From Paenibacillus sp. JJ-223 (lineage in GTDB: Bacteria > Bacillota > Bacilli > Paenibacillales > Paenibacillaceae), in assembly GCF_927798175.1 (NCBI RefSeq), contig NZ_CAKMMP010000008.1, forward strand, positions 1 to 64,000: 64,000 bases of DNA, written 5' to 3'. A model generated the notes under the pieces. That model did no database searches. It was not told the origin of the DNA and was given only the letters and a program-made list of their open reading frames with translations. Within the stretch, counting starts at the first letter, position 1. Each line of letters starts with the position of its first letter. Below, in pieces: positions 43,988 through 53,243 of this stretch. Position numbers and translations under genes: made by a program.

Positions 43988-46537
43988 TTACATCAACATT
44001 TGCGGGTCTACATCCAGACTGATCTGCAGCTTCTGTGACTGGACATCATCGTCCATGCGACGCGCTGTCGCCAGTGCAAGTCCGATGGCGTCGACATCCC
44101 CCCGCCATTTTATCATACATTGGAATCTGTATCTATTCTTGATGCGCGGGATCGGGGAGGCGACCGGACCAAGCACGTCAAGCGCTTCGCTGCTGAATCG
44201 GTCCAGGCTGCCCAGCCAACCGGCGCCGTGGGCACGTTCCTTGAGCATCCGCACATAATTCTCCGCCAAACGAATGAGCACAGGCAGCTGCTCGTGCGAG
44301 AATGTGACCAGAATCAAACGGCAGTAAGGAGGGTACTGCAAATTGCGTCGGTGCAGCAGCTCTTCGCGTACAAAGGACAGATAGTCATGTCTGCTTGCAT
44401 GTCCGATGGAATAATGCTCAGGGGTGTACGATTGCACGAACACCTCGCCAGGCAGCTGATGCCGACCTGCGCGTCCGGCCACCTGCGTAAGCAGCTGGAA
44501 CGTTTTCTCCGCTGCCCGGAAGTCAGGCAGGTTGAGCGCCGAATCGGCAGTAATGACGCCGACCAGGGTAACGTCGGGGAAATCGAGCCCTTTGGCAACC
44601 ATCTGCGTGCCCAGCAGCACGTCCGCCTTTTTTTCCCGGAACTGCTTCAGCAGCTTTTCGTGAGCGCCTTTTTCCGTCGTTGTATCCACGTCCATCCGAA
44701 TGACCCGAATGCCGGGGAAAAGCTTCGCCAGTTCTTCTTCGACCCGTTGGGTTCCGGTTCCGAAATAGCGAATATGCTCGCTCCCGCATTCGGGGCACAC
44801 TTCCGGCGCCGCTTCCGCATAACCGCAGTAATGGCAGCGCAGGTTGTTGGAGCGCTGGTGGTAGGTCAAGGAAATATCGCACTCGGGGCATCCGGCCACA
44901 TAACCGCAGCTCCGGCACATGACAAAGGTCGAGTACCCCCTGCGGTTCAGCAGGAGCACCGACTGCTCGCCTCGTTCCAATCGCTCCTCAATGGCCTTAT
45001 GCAATGAACGGCTGAACATTGAGCGATTGCCTTCTTTTAATTCTTCACGCATGTCCACGATCCGCACGTCAGGCAAATTGTTGCCCAGCGCACGGGTGTG
45101 CATTTCAAGCAACAGAGGGGCGAAATCGTCATTGCTTTGCGAACGGGCCGCGTAATAGCTTTCCAGCGACGGCGTTGCCGAGCCGAGAACGACCACGGCC
45201 TGATGCTGCTGTCCTCGTTTGACAGCCACGTCGCGGGCGTGGTATTTCGGCGTTTCCTCCTGCTTGTAGGAGGTTTCGTGTTCCTCGTCCATAATGATGA
45301 GACCCAGGTTGCGAAAAGGGGCAAATACGGCAGATCGTGCGCCGATCGCCACTTTGACGCGGCCTTCACGGATCTTCCGCCACTCGTCATAACGTTCGCC
45401 GCCGGACAGGCGGCTATGCATCACCGCAACCTGGTCGCCGAAGCGCCCTTTGAAACGTTCCACCATTTGAGGGGTAAGCGCAATTTCGGGAACAAGCACG
45501 ATAGCCTGGCGATCCTGTTCGATGCAGCGCTGAATCGTCTGGAGATATACTTCGGTTTTGCCGCTGCCGGTTACGCCATGCAGCAAAAAAACGCCATGGC
45601 GTCGTTCCCGCAAACGGCCGCTGATACTCTCGTATACCGTTTGCTGCTCCGAAGTCAGCGCAAGAGGTTCGGTAGCGCGGAATCTGCGCCCTTGGTAAGG
45701 GTCCCGGAATACTTCGACGTCCTCGGTCACGACCAGCCCTTTTTCCTCAAGCCCTTTGACGGTAGCAGCGGATACCTGCAGGGTGGACAGCAATTCCTTC
45801 ATCGGCATGGGCAGCAGCTCGTGCATCTCCAGCAAAAAGCCCAGCACTTCTTTCTGGCGCTGCGCCTTGGCCGGAAACGAATCCATCGCTTCCTTCGCAG
45901 CTGCGGCATCCACAGCGAGAGCAACGGATTTCAATGTTTTTTTACCCATTTTATCCTTGATGAGCTGGCTTTCGAGCAGCACGCCGGTGCGCAGCAGATT
46001 TTTGATCAGCTCTGCGTGATGGGGATACTTTCGGCTCAGCTGCTGTAAAGGCACTTGGCCCCGGTTCTGCACGAAGCGGATGATGTCCGTCCGAACCTTT
46101 TCGGAAGAGGATTCTTCGCCCCATGCCCACAATACCTCTTCCCCGGAGGTTGGTTCATTCGCTTGACCGTCGATCCCTTCCCCCATGGAGATGTACCGCT
46201 CGGCCTTTCCTTTCAGTGCTGTGGGCACCATAACCTGCAGCGACAGAATCCGGTTGCTGGCATATCGCTCGCTCATCCATTCCGCAAGCTCCACCAGGTC
46301 CGGGGACAAAGGCGGAACCAAGTCAAGCAGCTCCGCAATGGGTTTGAGCTTAAAGTTCTCCTCCCCCGTTCGCGGCACCAAATCGACCACAAAGCCCTGC
46401 ACAGTCCGGTGCCCGAAAGGCACCCCGACCCTGCTGCCGATCTCGATCCATTCACGCATGGATTCCGGCACCAAATAATCGAACGGCCGGTCCGTCTGTT
46501 TCACGGGCACGTCGACGATGACCTTGGCAATCTCCAT
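43988..46537 (-). CDS. priA: Primosomal protein N' (replication restart helicase PriA)
   Basis: This 849-aa helicase reloads the replisome at repaired forks. It has an N-terminal 3'-DNA-binding domain (AKVIVDVPVKQTDRPFDYLVPE), Walker A GVTGSGKTEVYL, Walker B MDEEHETSYKQ, and motif LLNRRGYSTF. A zinc-binding block follows with Cys pairs (CRSCGYVAGCPECD and LRCHYCGYAEAAPEVCPECG), then QVAGRAGR. Length is slightly above B. subtilis PriA. The ATG follows GGGAGGGATTAAG. Confidence 0.97.
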   Translation of the reverse strand: MEIAKVIVDVPVKQTDRPFDYLVPESMREWIEIGSRVGVPFGHRTVQGFVVDLVPRTGEENFKLKPIAELLDLVPPLSPDLVELAEWMSERYASNRILSLQVMVPTALKGKAERYISMGEGIDGQANEPTSGEEVLWAWGEESSSEKVRTDIIRFVQNRGQVPLQQLSRKYPHHAELIKNLLRTGVLLESQLIKDKMGKKTLKSVALAVDAAAAKEAMDSFPAKAQRQKEVLGFLLEMHELLPMPMKELLSTLQVSAATVKGLEEKGLVVTEDVEVFRDPYQGRRFRATEPLALTSEQQTVYESISGRLRERRHGVFLLHGVTGSGKTEVYLQTIQRCIEQDRQAIVLVPEIALTPQMVERFKGRFGDQVAVMHSRLSGGERYDEWRKIREGRVKVAIGARSAVFAPFRNLGLIIMDEEHETSYKQEETPKYHARDVAVKRGQQHQAVVVLGSATPSLESYYAARSQSNDDFAPLLLEMHTRALGNNLPDVRIVDMREELKEGNRSMFSRSLHKAIEERLERGEQSVLLLNRRGYSTFVMCRSCGYVAGCPECDISLTYHQRSNNLRCHYCGYAEAAPEVCPECGSEHIRYFGTGTQRVEEELAKLFPGIRVIRMDVDTTTEKGAHEKLLKQFREKKADVLLGTQMVAKGLDFPDVTLVGVITADSALNLPDFRAAEKTFQLLTQVAGRAGRHQLPGEVFVQSYTPEHYSIGHASRHDYLSFVREELLHRRNLQYPPYCRLILVTFSHEQLPVLIRLAENYVRMLKERAHGAGWLGSLDRFSSEALDVLGPVASPIPRIKNRYRFQCMIKWRGDVDAIGLALATARRMDDDVQSQKLQISLDVDPQMLM

Positions 46538-46538
46538 C

Positions 46539-47813
46539 TTAATCCCTCCCGGTCATGCGCTCCGCCGCAATGGCCAACAGCCGGTGTGCCACCGCTTGCT
46601 TGCTCATCAACTCAAGCTCTTCCACCAGGCCTTCCCGGTCATAGATATTCACCTTGTTCGTATCTGTGCCGAAGCCGGCATCCGTCCGGCTCACGTCGTT
46701 GGCGACGATCAGATCGCAATGTTTTCGCTCCAGCTTCTCGCGGGCGTATCTTTCGACATCATGGGTCTCTGCCGCAAAACCGATCAAAAATTGATGGTCC
46801 TTCCGTTTCCCGAGCGTCTCCAGAATGTCTATGTTTTTCACGAGCTCCAAGGACAGCGTATCGCCCTTTTTTTTGATTTTCTGGGATGCGACCGTTTGAG
46901 GGCGGTAATCGGCGACGGCCGCGGCCTTGACGACGATGTCGGCATCCGCCCATTCGGCCAGCACCGCTTCATACATATCCTGGGCCGACTGTACGGCAAC
47001 AATCCGCACCCCTTCGGGAGGCGTTGCCTGGGTATTGCCCATAACCAGCTTTACCTCGGCTCCCAAATCACGCGCAGCCGCAGCGATCGCAAACCCCATT
47101 TTGCCGGAAGAATCATTCGTGATATAACGTACAGGGTCAATGCGTTCAATGGTACCGCCAGCTGTAACCACCACTTTTTTCCCCGAAAGCAAGGCGGTGT
47201 GCAGCGAAGCCGGTTCTGCTTGATCATCTGTCAGTCCCCGTGATTCCAGCGTAAGCGTACCCGACTGTTGTTGCTCGAAGTACTGCTCGATCACTTCCAC
47301 GATCGTTTCCGGCTCCTCCAGCCTTCCTTTGCCAACATAACCGCAGGCAAGCAGACCTTCGCCAGGTTCGATCATCATCGTACCCCGCTCCACGAGCAGC
47401 TGCATGTTGTGACGCACGGCCGGATGGTCATACATATGCACATTCATGGCCGGAGCAACCATAACCGGAGCGGTTGTGGCAAGCAAGGTCGTCGACAACA
47501 TGTCATCCGCCAGTCCATTTGCCATCTTGGCAATGGTGTTAGCCGTAGCCGGGGCTACGAGCACCAGATCCGCCAGGTCCGCCAAATGAATATGCGACAC
47601 GACCGCAGGTTCCCGTTCATCGAATGTATCGCTATATACAACGTTCCGGGTCAGGGTTTGCAGCGTCAATTCGGTAATAAACTGTTTTGCGGAATCCGTC
47701 ATGATGACGTGAACATCCGCCCCCTTTTGCACCAGTCTGCTGCATAATGTAGCCGCCTTGTAAGCGGCAATGCCTCCTGTTACGCCGAGCACGATTTTTT
47801 TACCGTTCAACAT
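46539..47813 (-). CDS. coaBC: Bifunctional phosphopantothenoylcysteine decarboxylase/synthetase
   Basis: This 424-aa coenzyme A biosynthesis protein has an N-terminal flavodoxin-like CoaC decarboxylase (about 1-190) with GGIAAYKAATLCSRLVQKG, PAMNVHMYDHP and LACGYVGKGRLEEP (active-site Cys). The C-terminal CoaB synthetase (about 205-410) has VTAGGTIERIDPVRYITNDSSGKMGFAIA and FLIGFAAETHD. GGGGGAAGTAACC precedes the ATG. A hairpin terminator or attenuator lies between it and rpoZ. Confidence 0.97.
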   Translation of the reverse strand: MLNGKKIVLGVTGGIAAYKAATLCSRLVQKGADVHVIMTDSAKQFITELTLQTLTRNVVYSDTFDEREPAVVSHIHLADLADLVLVAPATANTIAKMANGLADDMLSTTLLATTAPVMVAPAMNVHMYDHPAVRHNMQLLVERGTMMIEPGEGLLACGYVGKGRLEEPETIVEVIEQYFEQQQSGTLTLESRGLTDDQAEPASLHTALLSGKKVVVTAGGTIERIDPVRYITNDSSGKMGFAIAAAARDLGAEVKLVMGNTQATPPEGVRIVAVQSAQDMYEAVLAEWADADIVVKAAAVADYRPQTVASQKIKKKGDTLSLELVKNIDILETLGKRKDHQFLIGFAAETHDVERYAREKLERKHCDLIVANDVSRTDAGFGTDTNKVNIYDREGLVEELELMSKQAVAHRLLAIAAERMTGRD

Positions 47814-47844
47814 TGGTTACTTCCCCCGATATATAAGACGTAGA

Positions 47845-47870
47845 GAAAAAAATAACAACCTTGCGGTTGT
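47845..47870 (-). terminator. Terminator/attenuator between rpoZ and coaBC
   Basis: GGTTGT (47865-47870) and ACAACC (47855-47860) enclose a four-base loop and are followed leftward by TATTTTTTT. The stem is short, so termination may be partial. Confidence 0.6.
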
Positions 47871-47907
47871 CGAATGAATCCGGCCATGCCGGGTTATGCA
47901 ATTGGAA

Positions 47908-47926
47908 GAAAAGCCGCAAGCGGCTT
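47908..47926 (-). terminator. Terminator overlapping the rpoZ stop codon
   Basis: AAGCCGC and GCGGCTT (47911-47926) form a tight hairpin beginning within the TAA stop of rpoZ, followed leftward by TTTTCTT. Together with the second hairpin 40 bases on, it could reduce expression of coaBC-priA relative to rpoZ. Confidence 0.65.
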
Positions 47927-48140
47927 ACTCTTCCTCTTCTTCGTCTTGCCCTTTGACAACGACGAGCAGATCACCATAAATTTCTTCGAGTGCCACGCCA
48001 ACCTGCTTATGGGATTTCGGATTTCTCAGCTCCGATTTTTCCCCTTCACGCAGCTGTCTTGCACGACGGGATGCGGCAACAACCAACGAATATTTGCTGT
48101 CGACTTTGTTCATCATTTCATCAATAGAAGGATACAGCAT
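47925..48140 (-). CDS. rpoZ: RNA polymerase omega subunit
   Basis: This 71-aa subunit stabilises the beta' subunit. It shows LYPSIDEMMNKVDSKYSLVVAASRRARQL (conserved core) and HKQVGVALEEIYGDLLVV, and ends in an acidic tail DEEEEE. It lies in the standard gmk-rpoZ-coaBC order. Confidence 0.96.
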   Translation of the reverse strand: MLYPSIDEMMNKVDSKYSLVVAASRRARQLREGEKSELRNPKSHKQVGVALEEIYGDLLVVVKGQDEEEEE

Positions 48141-48235
48141 GTTAACAAAACACCTCTTTGCATTAGTATAACCCCGGTCGCCGCCGCGGCACTTTTTCTC
48201 TCTTTCCAGAATATATGCATGCGGCAGCGCCTAGA

Positions 48236-48808
48236 TTATTTCCTGATCTTACAATGTTCGGCGATAATGATGCTTTCTATTCGTTTGCACGCCAGATCGA
48301 TCTCATCATTGACAACCGCATAATCGTACTGCTCCAACAAATTAATTTCGTCGACCGCTACGGACATCCGGTGATCAATCGTCGCCTGACTCTCCGTACC
48401 GCGCCCCTGAATCCGATCTTTAAGCTCGTCCAACGAAGGAGGAAGCAAAAAGACAAAGATCCCTTCCGGGAACTTCTCCTTCACTTTCAGCGCGCCCTGG
48501 ACCTCAATCTCCAGGATGATGTCGCGGCCTTCATTGATCGTATTTTCCACGAAATCACGAGGCGTGCCGTAATAATTCCCGACATACTCGGCATGCTCCA
48601 ACAATTGATCCTGTTCGATCATGGCCATAAATTCTTCACGGGTTCTAAAAAAATAGTTCACGCCATGCTCTTCGCCAAGACGCGGCTGACGGGTCGTCGC
48701 CGATACCGAATAAATCAGTTCCGGCACCCGTTTGCGCAAAGCGCTGCATACAGTACCCTTCCCGACCCCAGATGGTCCGGACAACACAATCAGTAATCCC
48801 TTAGACAT
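48236..48808 (-). CDS. gmk: Guanylate kinase
   Basis: This 190-aa enzyme phosphorylates GMP to GDP. It shows the P-loop [13 protein letters not shown], the GMP-binding [15 protein letters not shown], and [10 protein letters not shown]. The start at 48808 ([11 protein letters not shown]) follows GGAGTGTAAT; longer in-frame starts would overlap remA and are not family-like. Confidence 0.97.
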   Translation of the reverse strand: MSKGLLIVLSGPSGVGKGTVCSALRKRVPELIYSVSATTRQPRLGEEHGVNYFFRTREEFMAMIEQDQLLEHAEYVGNYYGTPRDFVENTINEGRDIILEIEVQGALKVKEKFPEGIFVFLLPPSLDELKDRIQGRGTESQATIDHRMSVAVDEINLLEQYDYAVVNDEIDLACKRIESIIIAEHCKIRK

Positions 48809-48821
48809 ATTACACTCCATT

Positions 48822-49082
48822 TTATTCGTCGTTATCATCGTCTTTCGAGGAAAGACGATGGGCAACCGTCTCCGGCTGAACAGCAGACAGAATGACGTGG
48901 TCGCTATCCGTAATGATCACGGCACGCGTGCGTCTTCCGTACGTAGCATCAATCAGCATATGGCGGTCTCTGGCCTCTTGTATAATTCTCTTGATCGGCG
49001 CGGATTCCGGGCTTACGATAGAAATAATCCGGTTCGCCGACACGATGTTACCGAATCCAATGTTAATGAGTTTGATTGCCAT
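48822..49082 (-). CDS. remA: Extracellular matrix regulator RemA (DUF370)
   Basis: This is an 86-aa DNA-binding regulator: [65 protein letters not shown] is a near-complete match to B. subtilis RemA. In B. subtilis it activates matrix operons and osmoprotection genes. It is conserved between yicC and gmk. The acidic tail SSKDDDNDE is local. It is a natural candidate regulator for the polysaccharide locus in this window, though no site was identified. Confidence 0.95.
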   Translation of the reverse strand: MAIKLINIGFGNIVSANRIISIVSPESAPIKRIIQEARDRHMLIDATYGRRTRAVIITDSDHVILSAVQPETVAHRLSSKDDDNDE

Positions 49083-49133
49083 AATCAGGTTCTTCCCCCT
49101 ATACTTGCGACTCTTATGCCGAAATATGGCCGT

Positions 49134-50033
49134 TCATTCGATATTCGCCGCCTGCTCGCGAATCTTCTCCAGTTCCGCCTTCATTTCGACAACACGGTTC
49201 ACCAGAGCCAAATGGTTGGCTTTTGAGCCAATCGTATTGACCTCCCGATTCATCTCCTGAATAAGAAAGTCCAGCTTCCGGCCTACCGGTTCATCACTTC
49301 TCAGCAGTTCCCTGCATTGTCCAAAGTGGCTCAGCAGACGCGTAAGCTCCTCCTCAATGTTGGAACGATCGGCAAATACAGCAATTTCCATACCCAATTT
49401 ATGCTCATCAAAAGGGAAAGAGCCTTCTTCCTGCATTTCCGTTAGCCTTTGTCTAAGCTTGTTGCGGTAGTCACTGACGACAGTGGGCGCAAGAGCAAGC
49501 ATCTCGGTATGCAGCGATTCGAGATGGGCGATTCGCCGATCCAGATCACTGGCCAGATGAAGACCCTCTCGGGCACGCATCTGTTCAAGCCCGGTCAGCG
49601 CTTCTTCCAATCCGGCATGCAGTACGCGCTCCCACTCCTGCTTTTCTTCTTCCGTAAGCAGGCCCACTCCGTCCGAATGAACCATGACGTCAGGCAACGC
49701 AAGCATGTCCTTGATGGTGGGTTTGCCCTGCATTCCGAAGCGTGATTCCAGTTGCTCCGCGGCCTGTAGATAGGCCCTGACCGCCTGCTCATTCAGCACG
49801 GCAGGCAGAGCCTCGTCCTCATCCTTTTCCTTCATTACATAAACATCAATCCGCCCGCGCTTCAAACGGCTCTGCACTTTCTTCCTCAAGCCGTCCTCAT
49901 AATACGTCCACTCCTTCGGCAGGCGCATCATAACCTCGCAGTAGCGATGATTGACAGACTTGATCTCGAGCTGTACCTTGTAGCCGCCGAAATGAAAGGC
50001 GGATTGACCGTATCCGGTCATACTGAATGACAT
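49134..50033 (-). CDS. yicC: YicC/YloC-family endoribonuclease-like protein
   Basis: This 299-aa protein has an N-terminal YicC domain (SMTGYGQSAFHFGGYKVQLEIKSVNHRYCEVMMRLPKEW) and a C-terminal DUF1732 domain (FDEHKLGMEIAVFADRSNIEEELTRLLSHFGQC and RKLDFLIQEMNREVNTIGSKA). E. coli YicC is reported to act in RNA turnover. I placed the start at 50033 (MSFSMTGYG), which matches the family and avoids overlap with the upstream metF-type gene. The ribosome binding site is weak, so MPMSF two codons earlier is possible. Confidence 0.92.
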   Translation of the reverse strand: MSFSMTGYGQSAFHFGGYKVQLEIKSVNHRYCEVMMRLPKEWTYYEDGLRKKVQSRLKRGRIDVYVMKEKDEDEALPAVLNEQAVRAYLQAAEQLESRFGMQGKPTIKDMLALPDVMVHSDGVGLLTEEEKQEWERVLHAGLEEALTGLEQMRAREGLHLASDLDRRIAHLESLHTEMLALAPTVVSDYRNKLRQRLTEMQEEGSFPFDEHKLGMEIAVFADRSNIEEELTRLLSHFGQCRELLRSDEPVGRKLDFLIQEMNREVNTIGSKANHLALVNRVVEMKAELEKIREQAANIE

Positions 50034-50052
50034 CGGCATCACATCCGTTACA

Positions 50053-51942
50053 CTATTGTAATTGATTATTTGGGTTGAAACAAGTAGGACATTGGTGGGC
50101 GGATTTCTCCCACACATATCTCGTCAATTCCGCCGTCATGCCGTAGAACATGAAAGGTGTCATCAAATAGATTCCGTTAAATTGCTCGGTTGCCACGTCG
50201 AGCAGCTCTTTGGCAATCGTCACGCCCATGGCTCGGCCTTGTTCGCCCTCAAGGCCCGCCATGCGGGAACGAACTTCGTCCGACAGCTGGATGCCCGGCA
50301 CTTCATTATGAAGATACTCCGCATTTCGTCCGCTTGCGAGCGGCATGATCCCGACAAAAATAGGCACTTCCAGATGTTTCGTCGCTTCGCGCATCCTTAC
50401 GATCAATTCAGGATCATACACCGGCTGGGTCATGATATAGTCCGCTCCCGAAGCGATTTTTTTCTCCAGCCGCTGCACGGCTTTATCCAAATGCTTGACG
50501 TTCGGGTTGAAGGCGGCCCCGATCACGAAGCCCGCTTTTTGTTTGAGCGGTTTCCCCGAGAAAGCGATGCCGTCGTTCAGCTGCTTGATCATGCGAATGA
50601 TTTCGAACGAAGTCAAGTCGTATACGGAGCTGGAGCCCGGAAGGTCACCAAAGCGGGCCGGGTCACCCGTAACGGCAAGCACATGGTTGATGCCGAGCGC
50701 GTCGAAGCCCATCATATGCGACTGCGTTCCGATCAGGTTTCGGTCGCGGCAGGCGATATGCACGAGCGGCCGCAAACCTGTCCGATCCTGAACGAGGTGG
50801 CCGAGGGCCATATTGCTCATACGGGTCACCGCAAGGGAATTGTCGGCAAGCGTCAGCGCGTCGGCACCCGCCGCCTTGAGTTCTTCCGCACCTTTCATGA
50901 ATTTTGCGATATCGAGGTCGCGCGGTGGATCAAGTTCCACAATGATCGTATGGCGCTGTTTGACCAGGTCAACGATGGTCGGCTGTCCGCCTCGGCCGGA
51001 ACGCTCATCGAGATGTTCGTGCAATACAATGCGCGGTTTCGGCTCGGCCGGATCCGGCTCGGCAATCGGCAGCGGCGTATACTCGGCCAATGCGCGGGCC
51101 ATGGCCGAAATGTGGTCCGGCGTCGTGCCGCAGCAGCCGCCGATAATGCGCGCGCCCAGTTCGGCGAATTGAAGCGCGGTCTGGCCGAAGTATTCCGGAG
51201 ACGCGCCGTAGCGGAACTGACCGTCCACGTAATCCGCGGCACCCGCGTTCGGGTAAACCGACATCGGCAGTCCGATTTTGCCGGACACGGTTTCCATGGC
51301 ACGCATGATTCCGTTCGGACCCGTGCGGCAATTAAAACCGATCACGTCGGCTCCCTGTTCGCGCATGATTCGAAACGCTTCAGGCATGGTGTAACCGTCA
51401 AGCGTGTGTCCGATGTTTTCAACGGCAAACTGTCCGATGACCGGCAGATCGCTCAGCTTCCGCGCTTGCCGCAATGCGATATCCATCTCCTCGATGTCAT
51501 AGAACGTTTCAAGCAAAATGCCGTCAACGCCTTCGTCAAGCAAGGCGAAAATCTGTTGTTCATAGAATCGCTTCAGTTCGCTCGTGGACACGTTGGTCCG
51601 CTTGCCTCCGCGGATGGAGCCGACCGCGCCAAGTACGTAACCGTTGGCCCCGGCTACCTCCTTTGCAATCCGCACTCCCTCTCGGTTGACTTCCCCCACC
51701 TTCGATTCAAGCCCGAACTTGGACAGTTTGTCATAGTTGGCCGAGTAGGTGTTCGTCTCGAAAATTTCAGTCCCCGCGTCGCGATAACGGCGATGCACTT
51801 CCGCCACCACCTCGGGTGAAATCAAATTCAATTCCTCATAAGATATCCCCACAGGAAACCCCATCTGGTACAGGAACGTCCCCATCGCCCCATCCCCAAT
51901 GAGAACCCGTTCCTGCAATGCGCTGCGCAAATCCGCCTTCAT
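50053..51942 (-). CDS. yitJ: Bifunctional homocysteine S-methyltransferase / methylenetetrahydrofolate reductase
   Basis: This 629-aa fusion resembles B. subtilis YitJ. The N-terminal homocysteine methyltransferase domain (about 1-290) shows LIGDGAMGTFLYQMG, ETNTYSAN, GFNCRTGPNG and GGCCGTTPDHI, whose Cys residues bind zinc. The C-terminal MTHFR domain (about 315-610) shows IIVELDPPRDLDI, VTGDPARFGDLPGSSSVYD and GADYIMTQPVYDPE. It would make methyl-THF and methionine. GGAGGAAGAGG adjoins the ATG. No S-box (SAM) riboswitch was recognised in the 328-base upstream gap, unlike in B. subtilis. Confidence 0.93.
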   Translation of the reverse strand: MKADLRSALQERVLIGDGAMGTFLYQMGFPVGISYEELNLISPEVVAEVHRRYRDAGTEIFETNTYSANYDKLSKFGLESKVGEVNREGVRIAKEVAGANGYVLGAVGSIRGGKRTNVSTSELKRFYEQQIFALLDEGVDGILLETFYDIEEMDIALRQARKLSDLPVIGQFAVENIGHTLDGYTMPEAFRIMREQGADVIGFNCRTGPNGIMRAMETVSGKIGLPMSVYPNAGAADYVDGQFRYGASPEYFGQTALQFAELGARIIGGCCGTTPDHISAMARALAEYTPLPIAEPDPAEPKPRIVLHEHLDERSGRGGQPTIVDLVKQRHTIIVELDPPRDLDIAKFMKGAEELKAAGADALTLADNSLAVTRMSNMALGHLVQDRTGLRPLVHIACRDRNLIGTQSHMMGFDALGINHVLAVTGDPARFGDLPGSSSVYDLTSFEIIRMIKQLNDGIAFSGKPLKQKAGFVIGAAFNPNVKHLDKAVQRLEKKIASGADYIMTQPVYDPELIVRMREATKHLEVPIFVGIMPLASGRNAEYLHNEVPGIQLSDEVRSRMAGLEGEQGRAMGVTIAKELLDVATEQFNGIYLMTPFMFYGMTAELTRYVWEKSAHQCPTCFNPNNQLQ

Positions 51943-52225
51943 CCTCTTCCTCCCGCCTAACTGCAATCATTTTCATACTAATGTAACACAAAAAAAGCCC
52001 AAAAACGAAGAAAAACAAAGAATTTTCGGGATTAAACCCGTCACTTCATCTATTTGCGTTTTAATGTGTACTTCCCGCATGAGCGCGAATGGCTGAATAG
52101 GCTGCAAAATTCACGCATCATCTTGTTCGATATAAACAAATGGACGGCGCAACTCCCAAGGAGCGGACCGGGACCAACCATCGTTTGTCTCGCCATGACC
52201 AAGAGCAGAAATGCAGGATTGCAAC

Positions 52226-52250
52226 GAAAAAAGAGGCCCGCAGGCCTCTC
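52226..52250 (-). terminator. Terminator after dapF
   Basis: AGAGGCC (52249-52243 leftward) pairs with GGCCTCT (52238-52232) around a 4-base loop and is followed leftward by six T residues. It lies about 20 bases past the dapF stop. The remaining spacer to the metF-type start (51943-52225) shows nothing else. Confidence 0.88.
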
Positions 52251-52270
52251 TTGCTTGAATAGCGCATCGC

Positions 52271-53104
52271 TTATGCGATGACTCCTTTGAAAACAACTTC
52301 CGCCGGACCTGTCATGTACACATGGTTGTCCGACTCGTTCCATTCGATATGCAAATCGCCGCCTTTGAGGCTGATGACCGCAGTGCGATCCGTGTGCCCG
52401 TTCAGCACAGAGGACACGAGCGTTGCGCATGCGCCTGTTCCACAAGCCAGCGTTGGGCCGGCTCCCCGCTCCCATACTCTCATATCCACATGTCCGCGGT
52501 CGCGCACGGTCGCGAATTCAACGTTGATCTTTTTCGGAAACATCGGGTGAACCTCAAGCAGCGGGCCCCATGTCGCCAGATCGAAATGGACCGCGTCGTC
52601 CACATAAATAACCGCATGAGGGTTGCCCATGGAAACGGCGGTAAATTTGAACTCGCGGCCGTTCGCTTCAATCGAGTGATCCAGTACCGGATTGGCATCC
52701 ACCGTCGTCGGCACCTGAAGCCCGTCCAAAATCGGCTCGCCCATGTCGACGCGCACGGATGCGACTTTCCCGTTGTTAACGTTGAGGGAGACCGGCTGCA
52801 CGCCGGCGCCAATCGTTTCGATCGTGATCTGCTCCTTGCTCACATGGCCGTGGTCGTATACGTATTTGGCTACGCAGCGGATGGCATTTCCGCACTGCTC
52901 CGCTTCCGAGCCGTCCGAATTGATGATCCGCATCTGAAAGTCCGCCTTTTCGGAAGGCAATATATAGACGAGCCCGTCCGCACCGATGCCGAAAAACCGG
53001 TTGCACCATTGAATAGCCCGTTCAGGCGCATCGGCGGGAAGCTGCTGTTCTCCATAAATCACGATAAAATCGTTGCCAAGCCCGTGCATTTTCGTAAATT
53101 CCAT
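52271..53104 (-). CDS. dapF: Diaminopimelate epimerase
   Basis: This 277-aa PLP-independent racemase makes meso-diaminopimelate for lysine and peptidoglycan synthesis. Active-site cysteines are in SEAEQCGNAIRC and LACGTGACATLV. MEFTKMHGLGNDFIVIYG and GIGADGLVYI are family hallmarks. The ATG at 53104 follows AAAGGAGTG; the longer frame adds eleven non-family residues. It is monocistronic between two terminators. Confidence 0.97.
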   Translation of the reverse strand: MEFTKMHGLGNDFIVIYGEQQLPADAPERAIQWCNRFFGIGADGLVYILPSEKADFQMRIINSDGSEAEQCGNAIRCVAKYVYDHGHVSKEQITIETIGAGVQPVSLNVNNGKVASVRVDMGEPILDGLQVPTTVDANPVLDHSIEANGREFKFTAVSMGNPHAVIYVDDAVHFDLATWGPLLEVHPMFPKKINVEFATVRDRGHVDMRVWERGAGPTLACGTGACATLVSSVLNGHTDRTAVISLKGGDLHIEWNESDNHVYMTGPAEVVFKGVIA

Positions 53105-53152
53105 TGGCTGTACACTCCTTTTGGCATCTGCTGCCAAAGCGTTTATCGGCGT

Positions 53153-53210
53153 AAAAAAAGCTATCCGCCAAAATGCCGAAGCTCTCGCCCCGCATCATTT
53201 TGAGGATAGC
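53153..53210 (-). terminator. Terminator after the P-type ATPase gene
   Basis: GCTATCC...CAAAATG pairs with CATTTTG...GGATAGC across 53160-53210, and leftward is followed by seven T residues. It lies 34 bases past the ATPase stop. Confidence 0.85.
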
Positions 53211-53243
53211 ATACCCGAAAACGGGCTTTATACGGTATTGATT

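Noticed and set aside
50062..51819. 585-codon open frame on the plus strand
   Set aside because: Antisense to the homocysteine methyltransferase/MTHFR fusion, with shadow-type composition and no ribosome binding site.
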